Translations under genes and position numbers: made by a program
From: GCA-002688135 sp964536565
Lineage (GTDB): Bacteria; Patescibacteriota; Patescibacteriia; Magasanikbacterales; GCA-002688135
Assembly (NCBI GenBank): GCA_964536565.1
Contig: CAZHXK010000032.1
Location: 1-14,348, forward strand
Direction of reading: 5' to 3'
Length of the DNA stretch: 14,348 bases
Shown: positions 1-7,267 of the stretch, one piece after another
How the letters are laid out: the number at the start of each line of letters is the position of its first letter
How positions within the stretch are numbered: the stretch's first letter is position 1
Notes under the pieces: model-generated
Told to the model about the DNA's origin: nothing
Databases searched by the model: none
The model's input: the letters and a program-made list of their open reading frames with translations, nothing else

Positions 1-1
1 T

Positions 2-580
2 GCGAACGATGAGAATGCGCACGAGGCTTTGCGATTGGCACATAGATGGTCTCATGAACAACTAGCTTTGTTTGCTCATAATATTCGTTTGAGGAAACAG
101 GTTCATGATCGTATGGAAGTAGATACTGATAAGCGAATGGACGAACAGCCGAATGCAACGTCAGTGGAGATGGTGATGGGTGCATATGTTGAGATGATAG
201 AACCTCAGGTTCGTGATGCAGTGATGAGGTTGCGAGAAAAGGGATATGCAACGTTTGCGTCTGGTTTTTATGGTAGAGATATGCAGGAAATTTCTTTTGG
301 TGAAAATTCCTTGGATGGTTGGTGGTTTGAGGATGAGTTTGTAGATTGGTTGGCGGCCCGAGGTATTCGGTTGTATCAGATTAACGGCGATATTAAAGTT
401 GAATTAACGCAGCAGTTGTCAGAGGATGAGCTGAAACATATGTGGGATGCGATTGTTCAGAATATGCCAGATTTGGATCGGAAGGCTCCGATGAATACTA
501 CAAACCGCGCTCATAAGTTTCGTGCTGCTCAGATGGAATTAAGACAAGCTCAGCAGATGGAGGACGTTCATCGTTTTTGA
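2..580 (+). CDS. Unrecognised protein, 5' end outside the window
   Basis: The reading frame is open to the left edge: codons before position 29 continue in frame (ANDENAHEA...), so the gene starts outside the window and the TTG at 29 is probably not its start. About 192 residues are visible, ending in TGA at 578-580. The protein is soluble-looking, with no membrane segment or signal peptide. It is rich in acidic residues, Met, Gln and Arg, and has a central Trp/Phe-rich stretch (GWWFEDEFVDWLAARG, about two thirds of the way along) that could be a compact domain core. The C-terminus (HKFRAAQMELRQAQQMEDVH) looks like a charged helix. I do not recognise the family and see no catalytic motif. The gene is followed by a terminator at 688-710. 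Confidence 0.6.
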   Translation, partial: ANDENAHEALRLAHRWSHEQLALFAHNIRLRKQVHDRMEVDTDKRMDEQPNATSVEMVMGAYVEMIEPQVRDAVMRLREKGYATFASGFYGRDMQEISFGENSLDGWWFEDEFVDWLAARGIRLYQINGDIKVELTQQLSEDELKHMWDAIVQNMPDLDRKAPMNTTNRAHKFRAAQMELRQAQQMEDVHRF

Positions 581-607
581 TACAGCTTATAGTAGTTGCG
601 TAGTGCG

Positions 608-694
608 ATGCAGATAGGAGCGAAACATAAGCATGCTACTCAGTATATGGACAATGTTGGTTATAGAGTACATGTGGTTTGTAAATGCGACTAA
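608..694 (+). CDS. Possible 28-codon small ORF ending inside a terminator
   Basis: ATG at 608 opens a 28-codon frame (MQIGAKHKHATQYMDNVGYR...VCKCD) whose TAA at 692-694 lies inside the 5' arm of the terminator hairpin at 688-703. Stop codons embedded in terminators are common for real genes, and the product ends in a CxC. There is no SD before the ATG, and a frame this short can occur by chance. It is in the same frame as the upstream gene, after that gene's stop and two further TAGs. A weak call. Confidence 0.2.
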   Translation: MQIGAKHKHATQYMDNVGYRVHVVCKCD

Positions 695-710
695 TTTTAG
701 TCGTTTTTTT
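688..710 (+). terminator. Rho-independent terminator
   Basis: CGACTAA / TTAGTCG, a 7-bp stem with a 2-base loop, is followed at once by seven T residues (704-710). It lies about 110 bp after the first gene and just before the helicase promoter, so it separates the two transcription units. Confidence 0.8.
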
Positions 711-736
711 GATATATATATGTGGCTGTTTGAGCA

Positions 737-765
737 TTGACAAAAGTGGTTTTTTGTGCTACAAT
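737..765 (+). promoter_or_regulatory. Sigma70-type promoter of the helicase gene
   Basis: A perfect -35 TTGACA (737-742), a 17-bp spacer and a -10 TACAAT (760-765). The predicted start of transcription near 772 gives a leader of about 105 nt before the ATG at 878, longer than the other leaders in this window. The leader holds only a weak CTCG/CGAG hairpin (844-861) just ahead of the SD. Confidence 0.75.
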
Positions 766-877
766 AAGTGGTATTTCGTGGGGTTTTTCGCTGCGAGATA
801 ACAATCGTTTTTTACAATTTGATCTAGGTAAATGTCAATAACTCTCGGTTGGTCATACGAGGCCAAGGAGTCATGAG

Positions 878-3800
878 ATGAGTGTGAATTCAAGTCTTCC
901 TATCTTTGCTTATGAGAACGCTATTGTTGAGGCGCTGCGCGACAACCAAGTTGTTGTGGTGGCTGCTGATCCAGGTGCAGGGAAATCTACTGCAGTTCCG
1001 ATGATGTTGCACGAAGCAGGTTTTGCTCAGGGCGGCATGATTGGAACGACGGAGCCGCGGCGAGTTGCCGCGATGGCGCTTGCGCGTTACGTTGCAGAGC
1101 AGAATGACGGTAAGTGTGGTGACACGGTTGGTTTTCAGATCGGCGGTGTGCGGGAACTGTCTCGCCGCACGGTCGTGAAGTACATGACCGAAGGAATCCT
1201 GCTGCGTGAGCTGCATGGAAACCCCGGTCTTGGGAAAACGAATCGTCACCCTGGCTACAGCGTCGTTATTGCAGACGAGGTGCATGAGCGTGGGATCAAT
1301 CAAGATCTTATTCTTGCGCTGATGAAGGATGTGTTGCGAAACCGTTCCGACCTCAAGTTGGTGGTTATGTCGGCTACGATCGATGAACATCGGTTCTCGG
1401 AGCACTTCGATGGTGCACCTGTCATTAAGGTGCCTGGTCGGATGCATCCGGTTGAAGTTCGATGGGCTTCTGGTGACTGTTCTGCTCGACAGATGTCGAC
1501 GCGGGCAGCTGAGAAGGTTGTCGAGCTTCTTAATAATGGCGAGCGCGGTGACATTTTGGTATTCATGCCGGATGAGCGTTCGATCAAAGAGGTGTGTTCC
1601 AAGGTTGAGGAGCAAGTTTCCGCTGGTTATGTGAAGGTGTTGCCGTTGTATGGCAATCAAGCGCCTGAGGATCAGCAGGAGGCGATGCGTCCGCGGCGAG
1701 AGCGTCGTGTGATCGTTGCGACCAACATTGCTGAGACAAGCCTGACGATTGAAGGTGTGGTTCATGTAGTTGATACTGGCTTGATTAAGCAGGTGCAATA
1801 CGTGAGTGCGACGATGAGTGCGCTTGAAGTTTGTGAACATTCCAAAGCGGGATGTGAGCAGCGAAAGGGGCGTGCAGGTCGTACGCAGGCGGGCATTTGT
1901 CACCGCTTGTACACGCAGGAGAATTACAGGCGTCGTGATGCATTCACGAAGCCGGAAATTCTTCGTACTTCTCTCGATTCGACACTACTTCACTTGATGT
2001 GTCTTGGTTACAGCATGGACGATGTTTTTGCTCTGGAACTGATGGATAAACCCGATGAGTCTGTCTGGCGCGAAGCGCAGGAGCTTTTGACTGCTCTTGG
2101 TGCATTGGATGCTGACTGTGAGGTGACCGATTCCGGTCGTCTGATGGAAAAGCTGTCAATGACGCCTATGCTTGCGCGGATGGTTCTATCGGCGCAGGAA
2201 TTTGCGTGCACTGAAGAAATTGCGACGATCGCAGCGGGGTTGATTTCTCGCCCGGTGTTCTTTCGTCCAAAGGGTCATGAGGCTGCTGCAAAGCAATCAC
2301 ATGTGGCCTTCATGGACTTGGCTTCTGATGGGCATACAATTCTGAATGTGTACCGCGCATGGCGACGTGCTCATGAAGACGAGTTTAATCCTCGTGAGTG
2401 GGCACGCGATAAGTATCTTTCTTCTCATGCGCTGCATGAGATTGATCGAAACCGGGAGCAGATTCTGGCTATGCTGTCGCGAAATGGTATTCCGATGACG
2501 AGCGCTGCGGATAAGATGGCTATCGAAAAGGCTGTTGCGTCCGGTTTGATGTATAACCTGTGTATTCGCGACATGAGAAACTCCTACACGTGCGGTGAGC
2601 AGGGTGACGTATATATCTATCCTGGTTCCAGTTGTTTTCCGCCGCATCATGAGGCGCGCTCTGGTCGAGTCCCTAACCCGGACACGATGGTGTGCGCGGA
2701 GCTGTGGAAGACGTCGAAGACGTTTGCCCGTGGCATTACGGTGATTCAGCGTTCCTGGATTAAGGAATTGCTTCCGGCTGCTGCGCTGCAGGTTTCGTAC
2801 GAGTTGAGGCGACCTCTGATAAGTTATGGGGTTGACCACACAGTTCTTCGGAAAGTTTCCTGGCGGCATCATGTGCTCGAGGAGGGTGTGGTTGAATCAT
2901 TTGGTGATGACGCACTTATTCATATTGCGGCAGATATTGCGAAGGATGTATCAGGGTGGGCTTCGTTGTCGCAGGAGCGTAGTCATCCATCTGTTCCTCA
3001 GATGCGCGCGACGTATGAAGCGTTGCGGCAGGCGTGGACCGAGCATACGGGTGTCAGTATGCATGACATGACTGCATCTGATACTGCGGTTATAAAAGAC
3101 ACTGTTGTGTTGGCGGTTGCCTTGCAGCTGCGTGGTTGTACGACGGTCGCTGAGGTTCAGGCACGTAGTTTGCGTTTGATTCCTCAAGCACATGTTCCTT
3201 CAGAGGATGAGTCGGTGTGTGCTGCAGTTGCTGCGCGCGTCGACGCATTGTTGGCCGCTCAGGCTGATGATTTGGCTGCTGCTGAGCGTGCTCGATCCGA
3301 GCGTCAGGCGGCCGAAATGGTTCGCCGTGATATGGCTGCTCAGGCTCGTGCGGCTCGTGAGCTCGATGTTGCTGATGTGCGTGCGCGAATTAAGGCAGTT
3401 GAGGAATTGGCGACACGGTTGGATGATCGTGGCATTCCGATGCGTGATTTCAAGTACAAGATTTCTGATCTGAATCGGCAGTGTGGGTATGACTGGAAAA
3501 CGGTCTCTCAGCTTACTTCTGATATTGGACAGATTGAGCGTAGTGTTAACTTGCATGCCAAGAAGTTTGAGGCTGATATCGCACTTACGCGACAAGCTTG
3601 GGAGTTGGTTGACGCCACTTTCCCGACCTGTCCCCTGTGTGATGGTACGTGGAGGGACTTTGGACACGAGCTTCGCTGTAACGGTGATCACGATATAGAT
3701 CGTGTGCTGAAGACTGACGCTAGTCGAACGATTGGTATGTTCGTAACAAATCGTGATGAGAAAGCGGCCAGAATTGAGATGTACGGAGTTGATGTTGTGG

Positions 3801-4288
3801 TTCGTGTGAGTGCTGCGCGTGACTCGGTTTGGGCGCTCAAGAAGTTCAAATCAGTCGAGTATGTTCCGGTTGCATCGATTCTGCCAGCGGAGTTGGTAGA
3901 TCAGCGTGATGAGATTCTCGAGATGCTGGATGAGTTGCAGAAAGCGCAGCGAGCGTTGGAAGCGACTCTGGAGGGTGTGAAAGCTCTACGTGTGCGAGCG
4001 AAGTTTGGTGAGGTGGTGAAACTTCGGTTCATCCACATTGCTCATCAGGCACAGTCTCGTGTCAGTGGTATGCTGTATCGTAGTAAGTGGGTGGAGAACT
4101 ACCCTGCAGATGGCGAGACATGGTACTGCACTGTAACGGGTAGTACCACGGTTGAACGTAGTGATTTGGTACATGAGGTGGTGCCAGAGATTAAAGTGAC
4201 TGGTGAAGGTGATGAAACCTTCATCGAAGAACTTCGTGAGATGATTGTGGATGGTTATCCCGGTCTTCCTGCAGAGTTGCTCAACTAA
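878..4288 (+). CDS. HrpA-like DEAH-box ATP-dependent RNA helicase with zinc-ribbon C-terminal extension
   Basis: A 1136-residue superfamily 2 helicase. It shows Walker A GAGKST (33-38), motif Ia TTEPRR (57-62), the DEVH box (133-136), SAT (165-167), motif V TNIAETSLT (282-290) and motif VI QRKGRAGR (328-335). Next come an HA2-type helical region (about 360-550) and an HrpA-type OB-like region (about 558-640). The last 450 residues are less usual: a charged Ala/Arg-rich coiled coil (about 780-860), a CxxC-x12-C-x3-H cluster (C918, C921, C934, H938) that looks like a zinc ribbon, and a second short coiled coil (about 1004-1045). The start is fixed by AAGGAG at 865-870, seven bases before the ATG; the ATG at 873 is followed by a stop. 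The family unwinds RNA or RNA-protein complexes, and bacterial HrpA has been linked to ribosome and mRNA handling. The helicase call is secure; the role of the extension is unknown. Confidence 0.93.
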   Translation: MSVNSSLPIFAYENAIVEALRDNQVVVVAADPGAGKSTAVPMMLHEAGFAQGGMIGTTEPRRVAAMALARYVAEQNDGKCGDTVGFQIGGVRELSRRTVVKYMTEGILLRELHGNPGLGKTNRHPGYSVVIADEVHERGINQDLILALMKDVLRNRSDLKLVVMSATIDEHRFSEHFDGAPVIKVPGRMHPVEVRWASGDCSARQMSTRAAEKVVELLNNGERGDILVFMPDERSIKEVCSKVEEQVSAGYVKVLPLYGNQAPEDQQEAMRPRRERRVIVATNIAETSLTIEGVVHVVDTGLIKQVQYVSATMSALEVCEHSKAGCEQRKGRAGRTQAGICHRLYTQENYRRRDAFTKPEILRTSLDSTLLHLMCLGYSMDDVFALELMDKPDESVWREAQELLTALGALDADCEVTDSGRLMEKLSMTPMLARMVLSAQEFACTEEIATIAAGLISRPVFFRPKGHEAAAKQSHVAFMDLASDGHTILNVYRAWRRAHEDEFNPREWARDKYLSSHALHEIDRNREQILAMLSRNGIPMTSAADKMAIEKAVASGLMYNLCIRDMRNSYTCGEQGDVYIYPGSSCFPPHHEARSGRVPNPDTMVCAELWKTSKTFARGITVIQRSWIKELLPAAALQVSYELRRPLISYGVDHTVLRKVSWRHHVLEEGVVESFGDDALIHIAADIAKDVSGWASLSQERSHPSVPQMRATYEALRQAWTEHTGVSMHDMTASDTAVIKDTVVLAVALQLRGCTTVAEVQARSLRLIPQAHVPSEDESVCAAVAARVDALLAAQADDLAAAERARSERQAAEMVRRDMAAQARAARELDVADVRARIKAVEELATRLDDRGIPMRDFKYKISDLNRQCGYDWKTVSQLTSDIGQIERSVNLHAKKFEADIALTRQAWELVDATFPTCPLCDGTWRDFGHELRCNGDHDIDRVLKTDASRTIGMFVTNRDEKAARIEMYGVDVVVRVSAARDSVWALKKFKSVEYVPVASILPAELVDQRDEILEMLDELQKAQRALEATLEGVKALRVRAKFGEVVKLRFIHIAHQAQSRVSGMLYRSKWVENYPADGETWYCTVTGSTTVERSDLVHEVVPEIKVTGEGDETFIEELREMIVDGYPGLPAELLN

Positions 4289-4295
4289 GGTTGAG

Positions 4296-4326
4296 GCCGT
4301 CCTACAAGATGTAGGGCGGTTTTTTT
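4296..4326 (+). terminator. Rho-independent terminator of the helicase gene
   Basis: CCGTCCTAC / GTAGGGCGG is a 9-bp stem with one G-U pair and an AAGAT loop, followed by a run of seven T. It begins 8 bases after the helicase stop codon. Confidence 0.85.
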
Positions 4327-4346
4327 ACCCCCAGATTTATACACCA

Positions 4347-4375
4347 TTGTTGCTTTTATATATCCATGATATACT
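4347..4375 (+). promoter_or_regulatory. Sigma70-type promoter of the antiporter gene
   Basis: TTGTTG (4347-4352), a 17-bp spacer and TATACT (4370-4375). Transcription would begin near 4382, leaving a leader of about 20 nt that has no SD before the ATG at 4402. Confidence 0.5.
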
Positions 4376-4401
4376 TTTGCCGCTATTAATTTAAAATCTT
4401 T

Positions 4402-5811
4402 ATGATCGAACGTTTCGTGTTGCGCATGAAGCGCATGATTTTACCGGCAGCTGTTGCAGCTGGTGCATTAATTGGTACGTCTGTATTTGCGTCGGAAGAA
4501 GTGGCACATGCAGCCGAAAGTGGAGGAGGGCATGGTGATTTTGCTGTGTTGTTTCTCTGGATTGCAGTCATTCTGTTGGCTGCGAAACTTTCCAGTTTGG
4601 TGGAACGTTGGGGTCAGCCGAGTGTGCTCGGTGAATTGGTGATGGGTGTCATTCTCGGAAACTTATTCTTGGTGGGAATCGATTGGTTCGAGCCGATTAA
4701 GCATTCTGAGATTATTAGTTTCTTTGCAGAGCTTGGTGTGGTTATTTTGCTCTTTCAGATTGGGTTGGAATCGAATATTGCTGAGATGAAGAAGGTTGGT
4801 GCACGCGCGCTTGGGGTTGCTATTGTGGGTGTTGTTGTTCCGTTTGTGTTGGGAACATATGTTGTTGGTCCGTGGCTCATACCAGGGCTGGATAATGTTG
4901 CGTACTTGTTCTTGGGTGCGGCGATGACAGCGACGTCTGTAGGTATTACGGCTCGTGTGTTTAAAGATCTCGGAAAATTGCAGATGAAAGAAGCTCAGAT
5001 TATTTTAGGAGCTGCGGTTATTGATGATGTGATGGGATTGATTATTTTGGCTGTGATCTCGGCGCTTGCGACTGCTGGTGCGGTTTCATTTGGAATGGTT
5101 TCTGTTATTACAGGGAAAGCCGTCTTGTTCTTGGTTGGATCTATCGTGCTTGGGCAAGTGTTTGCAAAATCACTTGGAAAGGTATTTTCGAAGATTCATA
5201 CAGGTGTTGGCATGAAGTTCACGCTCGCAATCGTATTCGCACTCGTGTTTTCATGGCTCGCTGGTTTGATTGGACTAGCGCCGATTGTTGGTGCATTTGC
5301 GGCTGGATTGGTTCTTGATCCTGTTCACTTCAAATACTTTAAGGATCCATAGATTGTTGAGGAAGTTAAGGAGTATGCAGAAAAAGTTGATCCATCGCTT
5401 AAAGAGAAATTTTCTCGTGTGATGAACAAGCATTCGCATCGTCATATTGAGGATTTGATTGAGCCACTTGGATTGTTTTTCGTTCCTATCTTTTTCATCG
5501 TGACAGGTATGGCCGTGAACTTGGAGACATTGTTTAATGTACCGATTTTGCTTGTCGCACTTGGTATCACGATTGCCGCGTTCATTGGTAAGTTGGTTTC
5601 GGGTGTTGCGGCTGGAAATGTAAACAAGTGGCTCGTTGGATGGGGTATGGCTCCTCGTGGTGAAGTTGGTTTGATTTTTGCTACGATTGGTAAGGGGTTG
5701 GGTGTGGTTTCGGATGAGGTGTTTAGTGTGATTATTATTATGGTGATTTTCACTACACTGTTTACACCACCGATTATCTCTCACATTTTGCAGAAGCAGG
5801 AAAAGAAATAA
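4402..5811 (+). pseudogene. CPA2-family Na+/H+ antiporter interrupted by one in-frame TAG
   Basis: The frame runs 4402-5811 (about 469 codons) and is broken only by TAG at codon 317. Separately, it reads as a 316-residue front part and a fragment that could restart at the ATG at 5419 (130 residues). The product is a cation/proton exchanger of the inner membrane. It has an N-terminal signal-like helix ending near FASEE, a Gly/His-rich linker, then many hydrophobic helices. The paired aspartates D208-D209 in AAVIDDVMGL match the ion-binding DD motif of electrogenic Na+/H+ exchangers (NapA-like, CPA2), and ATSVGIT fits the unwound-helix region. After the TAG the protein continues with the usual charged linker (IVEEVKEYAEK) and the last helices (GLFFVPIFFIVTGM...). 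The second ATG at 4426 (MKRMILPAA...) would also give a plausible signal peptide. No SD is seen for either start. Family assignment is strong; whether the gene is functional is open. Confidence 0.85.
5350..5352 (+). other. In-frame TAG stop inside the antiporter gene
   Basis: The codon series reads GAT CCA TAG ATT GTT GAG GAA. The family usually has a charged residue here, and GAG to TAG is a single base change. The frame is otherwise unbroken on both sides, with no frameshift. TAG ends two other genes here (6740-6742, 14175-14177), so general TAG reassignment is unlikely. Confidence 0.9.
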
Positions 5812-5821
5812 TTTCGTGTAT

Positions 5822-6103
5822 TTAAAGAACGGCTCTCGGGCCGTTTTTTGGTACGTACATTTTGAAATTAAAAGAGGCCCTGACGTGCAGGGCCTCGATT
5901 ACTAAGGACGGCTCCTTAATGTCGAATTCGACCAGTGTGTAGCGTGTTCTGCAGTATGTACAGAATGCTTTCTTTTTCAGGTAGCGAATCCCTAGTGAGC
6001 TGCGGCGGATGGTGATGCTCGTGGCGTCACCACACATTTGATTCGGGCACTTCATCTTGTATTGACGATAATGCCGGGAAATAAACAGTATTCTGTCTGG
6101 CAT
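5822..6103 (-). CDS. Small zinc-ribbon protein of unknown function
   Basis: A 93-residue basic protein with two cysteine pairs, C19-x4-C24 and C48-x2-C51 (CPNQMC and CTYC), the layout of a zinc ribbon and probably nucleic-acid or protein binding. I prefer the ATG at 6103: the SD AAGGAG (6115-6110) lies six bases before it, whereas the ATG at 6109 directly abuts the SD. It has its own promoter (TTGACA-17-TATTGT) and is transcribed divergently from the pair at 6157 and 6383. The last 25 or so codons cross a terminator-like hairpin on the same strand, so the true C-terminus is in doubt: a frameshift would bring in TAG TAA just before the hairpin, or TAA in its T tract. Family not recognised. Confidence 0.65.
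   Translation of the reverse strand: MPDRILFISRHYRQYKMKCPNQMCGDATSITIRRSSLGIRYLKKKAFCTYCRTRYTLVEFDIKEPSLVIEALHVRASFNFKMYVPKNGPRAVL
5828..5849 (+). terminator. Rho-independent terminator of the antiporter gene
   Basis: AACGGC / GCCGTT with a TCTCGG loop, followed by T residues, starts 17 bases after the antiporter stop. It overlaps the 3' end of the convergent zinc-ribbon frame. Confidence 0.8.
5863..5896 (-). terminator. Minus-strand terminator inside the 3' part of the zinc-ribbon frame
   Basis: GAGGCCCTG (5874-5882) and CAGGGCCTC (5888-5896) form a perfect 9-bp stem. Read on the minus strand, the stem is followed by TTTTAATTT, the form of a terminator. The zinc-ribbon frame runs straight through it and stops 40 bases further on. 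Confidence 0.6.
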
Positions 6104-6131
6104 TTTCATCTCCTTAGATTAGTGCTACAAT
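6103..6131 (+). promoter_or_regulatory. Extended -10 promoter of the 6157-6742 pair (plus strand)
   Basis: TGC-TACAAT (6123-6131) is a good extended -10 element, with a weak TTTTCA (6103-6108) at 17-bp spacing. The -10 overlaps the minus-strand -10 by five bases, so both strands appear to share one melting site. Confidence 0.5.
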
Positions 6132-6155
6132 AGCATTAAAATAAGACTTTGTCAA
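6127..6155 (-). promoter_or_regulatory. Promoter of the zinc-ribbon gene (minus strand)
   Basis: On the minus strand: perfect TTGACA (6155-6150), a 17-bp spacer and TATTGT (6132-6127). Transcription from about 6120 gives a leader of about 17 nt containing the SD. The -35 box ends one base from the start codon of the divergent gene at 6157. Confidence 0.7.
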
Positions 6156-6156
6156 T

Positions 6157-6366
6157 ATGAGCAACGAAGCGATCGGATTTTTAATTAATGTTGTTGGAAA
6201 GGTGATGGTTTCGTGGACAGCGATTGCAGTTCATTATCGTGTGCGCAAAGAACTTAAGATTGATAAGCAGGTGTTTCAGGAGATGTCTCGCGAACATGTG
6301 TTCGGCTTAATCGGTTTGTTTTTAATTATTGTTGGTTCGTATATTGAATATGAAGCCAGATTTTAA
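6157..6366 (+). CDS. Small membrane protein with two helices, unrecognised
   Basis: 69 residues. Two hydrophobic stretches (about 6-26, FLINVVGKVMVSWTAIAVHY, and about 48-63, VFGLIGLFLIIVGSYI) flank a basic middle (RVRKELKIDKQ), consistent with a two-pass inner-membrane hairpin. No SD precedes the ATG; the leader from the extended -10 promoter is about 19 nt. The next gene starts 16 bases after the stop, so the two probably share a transcript. I do not recognise the family. Confidence 0.6.
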   Translation: MSNEAIGFLINVVGKVMVSWTAIAVHYRVRKELKIDKQVFQEMSREHVFGLIGLFLIIVGSYIEYEARF

Positions 6367-6382
6367 GGGGGGATGATGTGAT

Positions 6383-6742
6383 ATGTATGTTGTGATTCAG
6401 GGACCATTTAAAGAAAATATGCACGTGTTGATGCAGCATGCGGGGTATGGGGCTCATCGTGCGCCGGGGGAGATTTCGTATACACGAAGAACAGGTGGAG
6501 ATCGCTATCCGCGTTTTCATGTGTATCCGCAGGAAGTTGAGGGTGGAATCCGTATTAATTTGCACTTAGACATGAAAAAAAATTCGTACGAAGGATTCAA
6601 TCGTCATCAGGGTGAATACGATGGAAAGACAGTCGAGCGAGAGATGGCGCGAGTCCAGGCGTATATTGAATCGCAACGTGGCGCACCTGAACATGAGGAG
6701 GAGGAAAAGAAGAAGGGTTTGTTTGGTTCAATTTTTGGTTAG
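6383..6742 (+). CDS. Small soluble protein with charged C-terminal tail, unrecognised
   Basis: 119 residues. The front two thirds (MYVVIQGPFKENMHVLMQHAG to about 90) look like one small alpha/beta domain with several His and Arg residues. The tail (about 100-114) is a run of Glu then Lys (EHEEEEKKK), ending GLFGSIFG. There is no membrane segment. A purine-rich SD (AAGGGGGG, 6365-6372) lies about 10 bases before the ATG, in contrast to the SD-less gene upstream. It is probably co-transcribed with that gene. The 3' end of the gene is duplicated 72 bp downstream. Family not recognised. Confidence 0.6.
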   Translation: MYVVIQGPFKENMHVLMQHAGYGAHRAPGEISYTRRTGGDRYPRFHVYPQEVEGGIRINLHLDMKKNSYEGFNRHQGEYDGKTVEREMARVQAYIESQRGAPEHEEEEKKKGLFGSIFG

Positions 6743-6809
6743 AAATGTGTGCGAGATCCTTCGACTAAAACGCTCAGGATGACATGGTTGTTGTTTGGTT
6801 CGATTTTTG
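6719..6809 (+). repeat. 19-bp direct repeats flanking a dispersed-repeat insert
   Basis: TTGTTTGGTTCAATTTTTG (6719-6737) recurs at 6791-6809 with one change (A to G). The first copy is the 3' end of the gene at 6383, encoding GSIF and then the stop. The second copy would encode GSIFV and then TAA. About 53 bp lie between them and contain the imperfect palindrome at 6753-6784. Confidence 0.75.
6753..6784. repeat. Dispersed imperfect palindrome (REP-like)
   Basis: The core pairs ATCCT (6756-6760) with AGGAT (6776-6780) and matches in form an intergenic repeat seen in many unrelated bacterial genomes (ATCCTTCGACT...CGCTCAGGAT). That recognition comes from memory rather than a search. Only one copy is present here. 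Confidence 0.5.
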
Positions 6810-6812
6810 TAT

Positions 6813-6835
6813 AAAAAAATGCCCCTGAGGGCATT
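6813..6835 (-). terminator. Minus-strand terminator of the decayed membrane gene
   Basis: AATGCCC / GGGCATT with a CTGA loop (plus-strand bases 6818-6835). On the minus strand it is followed by seven T (6819-6813). It lies 17 bases beyond the stop codon of the minus-strand pseudogene, which supports that gene having once been real. Confidence 0.7.
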
Positions 6836-6851
6836 GATGCGTCTGGATGTG

Positions 6852-7164
6852 TTATACGAGTTTCAGTCCTCGTAGTAATCCGGTGCTTGTGCTGCCAGCT
6901 CCGAGGAAGAGGAGGATGTAGAAAAACATAACGCCGGGAGTTGAGTGTGGTTGGAAGCCATTTCGTTTTATGGCTCTTTGTGTTTCGATATGGTCCCAGA
7001 TGGGAGGTATAAGTAGTGCGATGATGAGTGGTACAGCGGCGTATACGCCTAACCACAGTCCAATTGCTCAGCCCCATAAATGGGATGTGGCTGCTGGTAT
7101 TACCAGTGCTTCGCAGATCAGCAGTCGAATATCATTTAGCCAAGGTGATGCTCTTTTTTTGCAT
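6852..7164 (-). pseudogene. Decayed small membrane-protein gene (frameshift plus internal TGA)
   Basis: Minus strand. The ATG at 7164 has a GGAG SD six bases upstream, but the frame stops after 10 codons (MQKKSITLAK). Removing one A from the A7 run after the start gives MQKRASPWLNDIRLLICEAL..., open but for one TGA at 7070-7068 (after SHLWG, before AIGLWLG) that would naturally be TGG. The frame then runs to TAA at 6854-6852. The restored product is about 103 residues with two or three hydrophobic segments (IGLWLGVYAAVPLIIALLI and PGVMFFYILLFLGAGS) and an HIETQRAIKR linker. A promoter-like site lies upstream and a terminator downstream. It is either a pseudogene with two lesions or a misassembled or misread region. 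I do not recognise the family. Confidence 0.6.
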
Positions 7165-7191
7165 GTATAACTCCGTGAATGAACTTATTCC

Positions 7192-7219
7192 AGACTAACA
7201 TGTTTTTTCGGCTTGTCAA
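7192..7219 (-). promoter_or_regulatory. Promoter of the decayed membrane gene (minus strand)
   Basis: Perfect TTGACA (7219-7214), a 16-bp spacer and a weak -10 TAGTCT preceded by TGT (extended form). The -10 is poor, so this is tentative. Confidence 0.4.
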
Positions 7220-7267
7220 TACTCGTATGTACCACTTGAAATTCGAAAAAAATATTTTTGGATGATC

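Noticed and set aside
890..1903. 337-residue minus-strand frame inside the helicase gene
   Set aside because: It lies wholly opposite a strongly conserved helicase, has no recognisable motif, and its composition is that of an antisense shadow.
5275..5784. 169-residue minus-strand frame opposite the antiporter
   Set aside because: It covers the antiporter's membrane helices on the opposite strand and is Asn/Thr/Arg-rich with no motif.
5350..7070. Alternative genetic code (TAG or TGA read as sense)
   Set aside because: Both codons end other genes in the window, so isolated lesions are the simpler explanation for the antiporter TAG and the TGA at 7068-7070.
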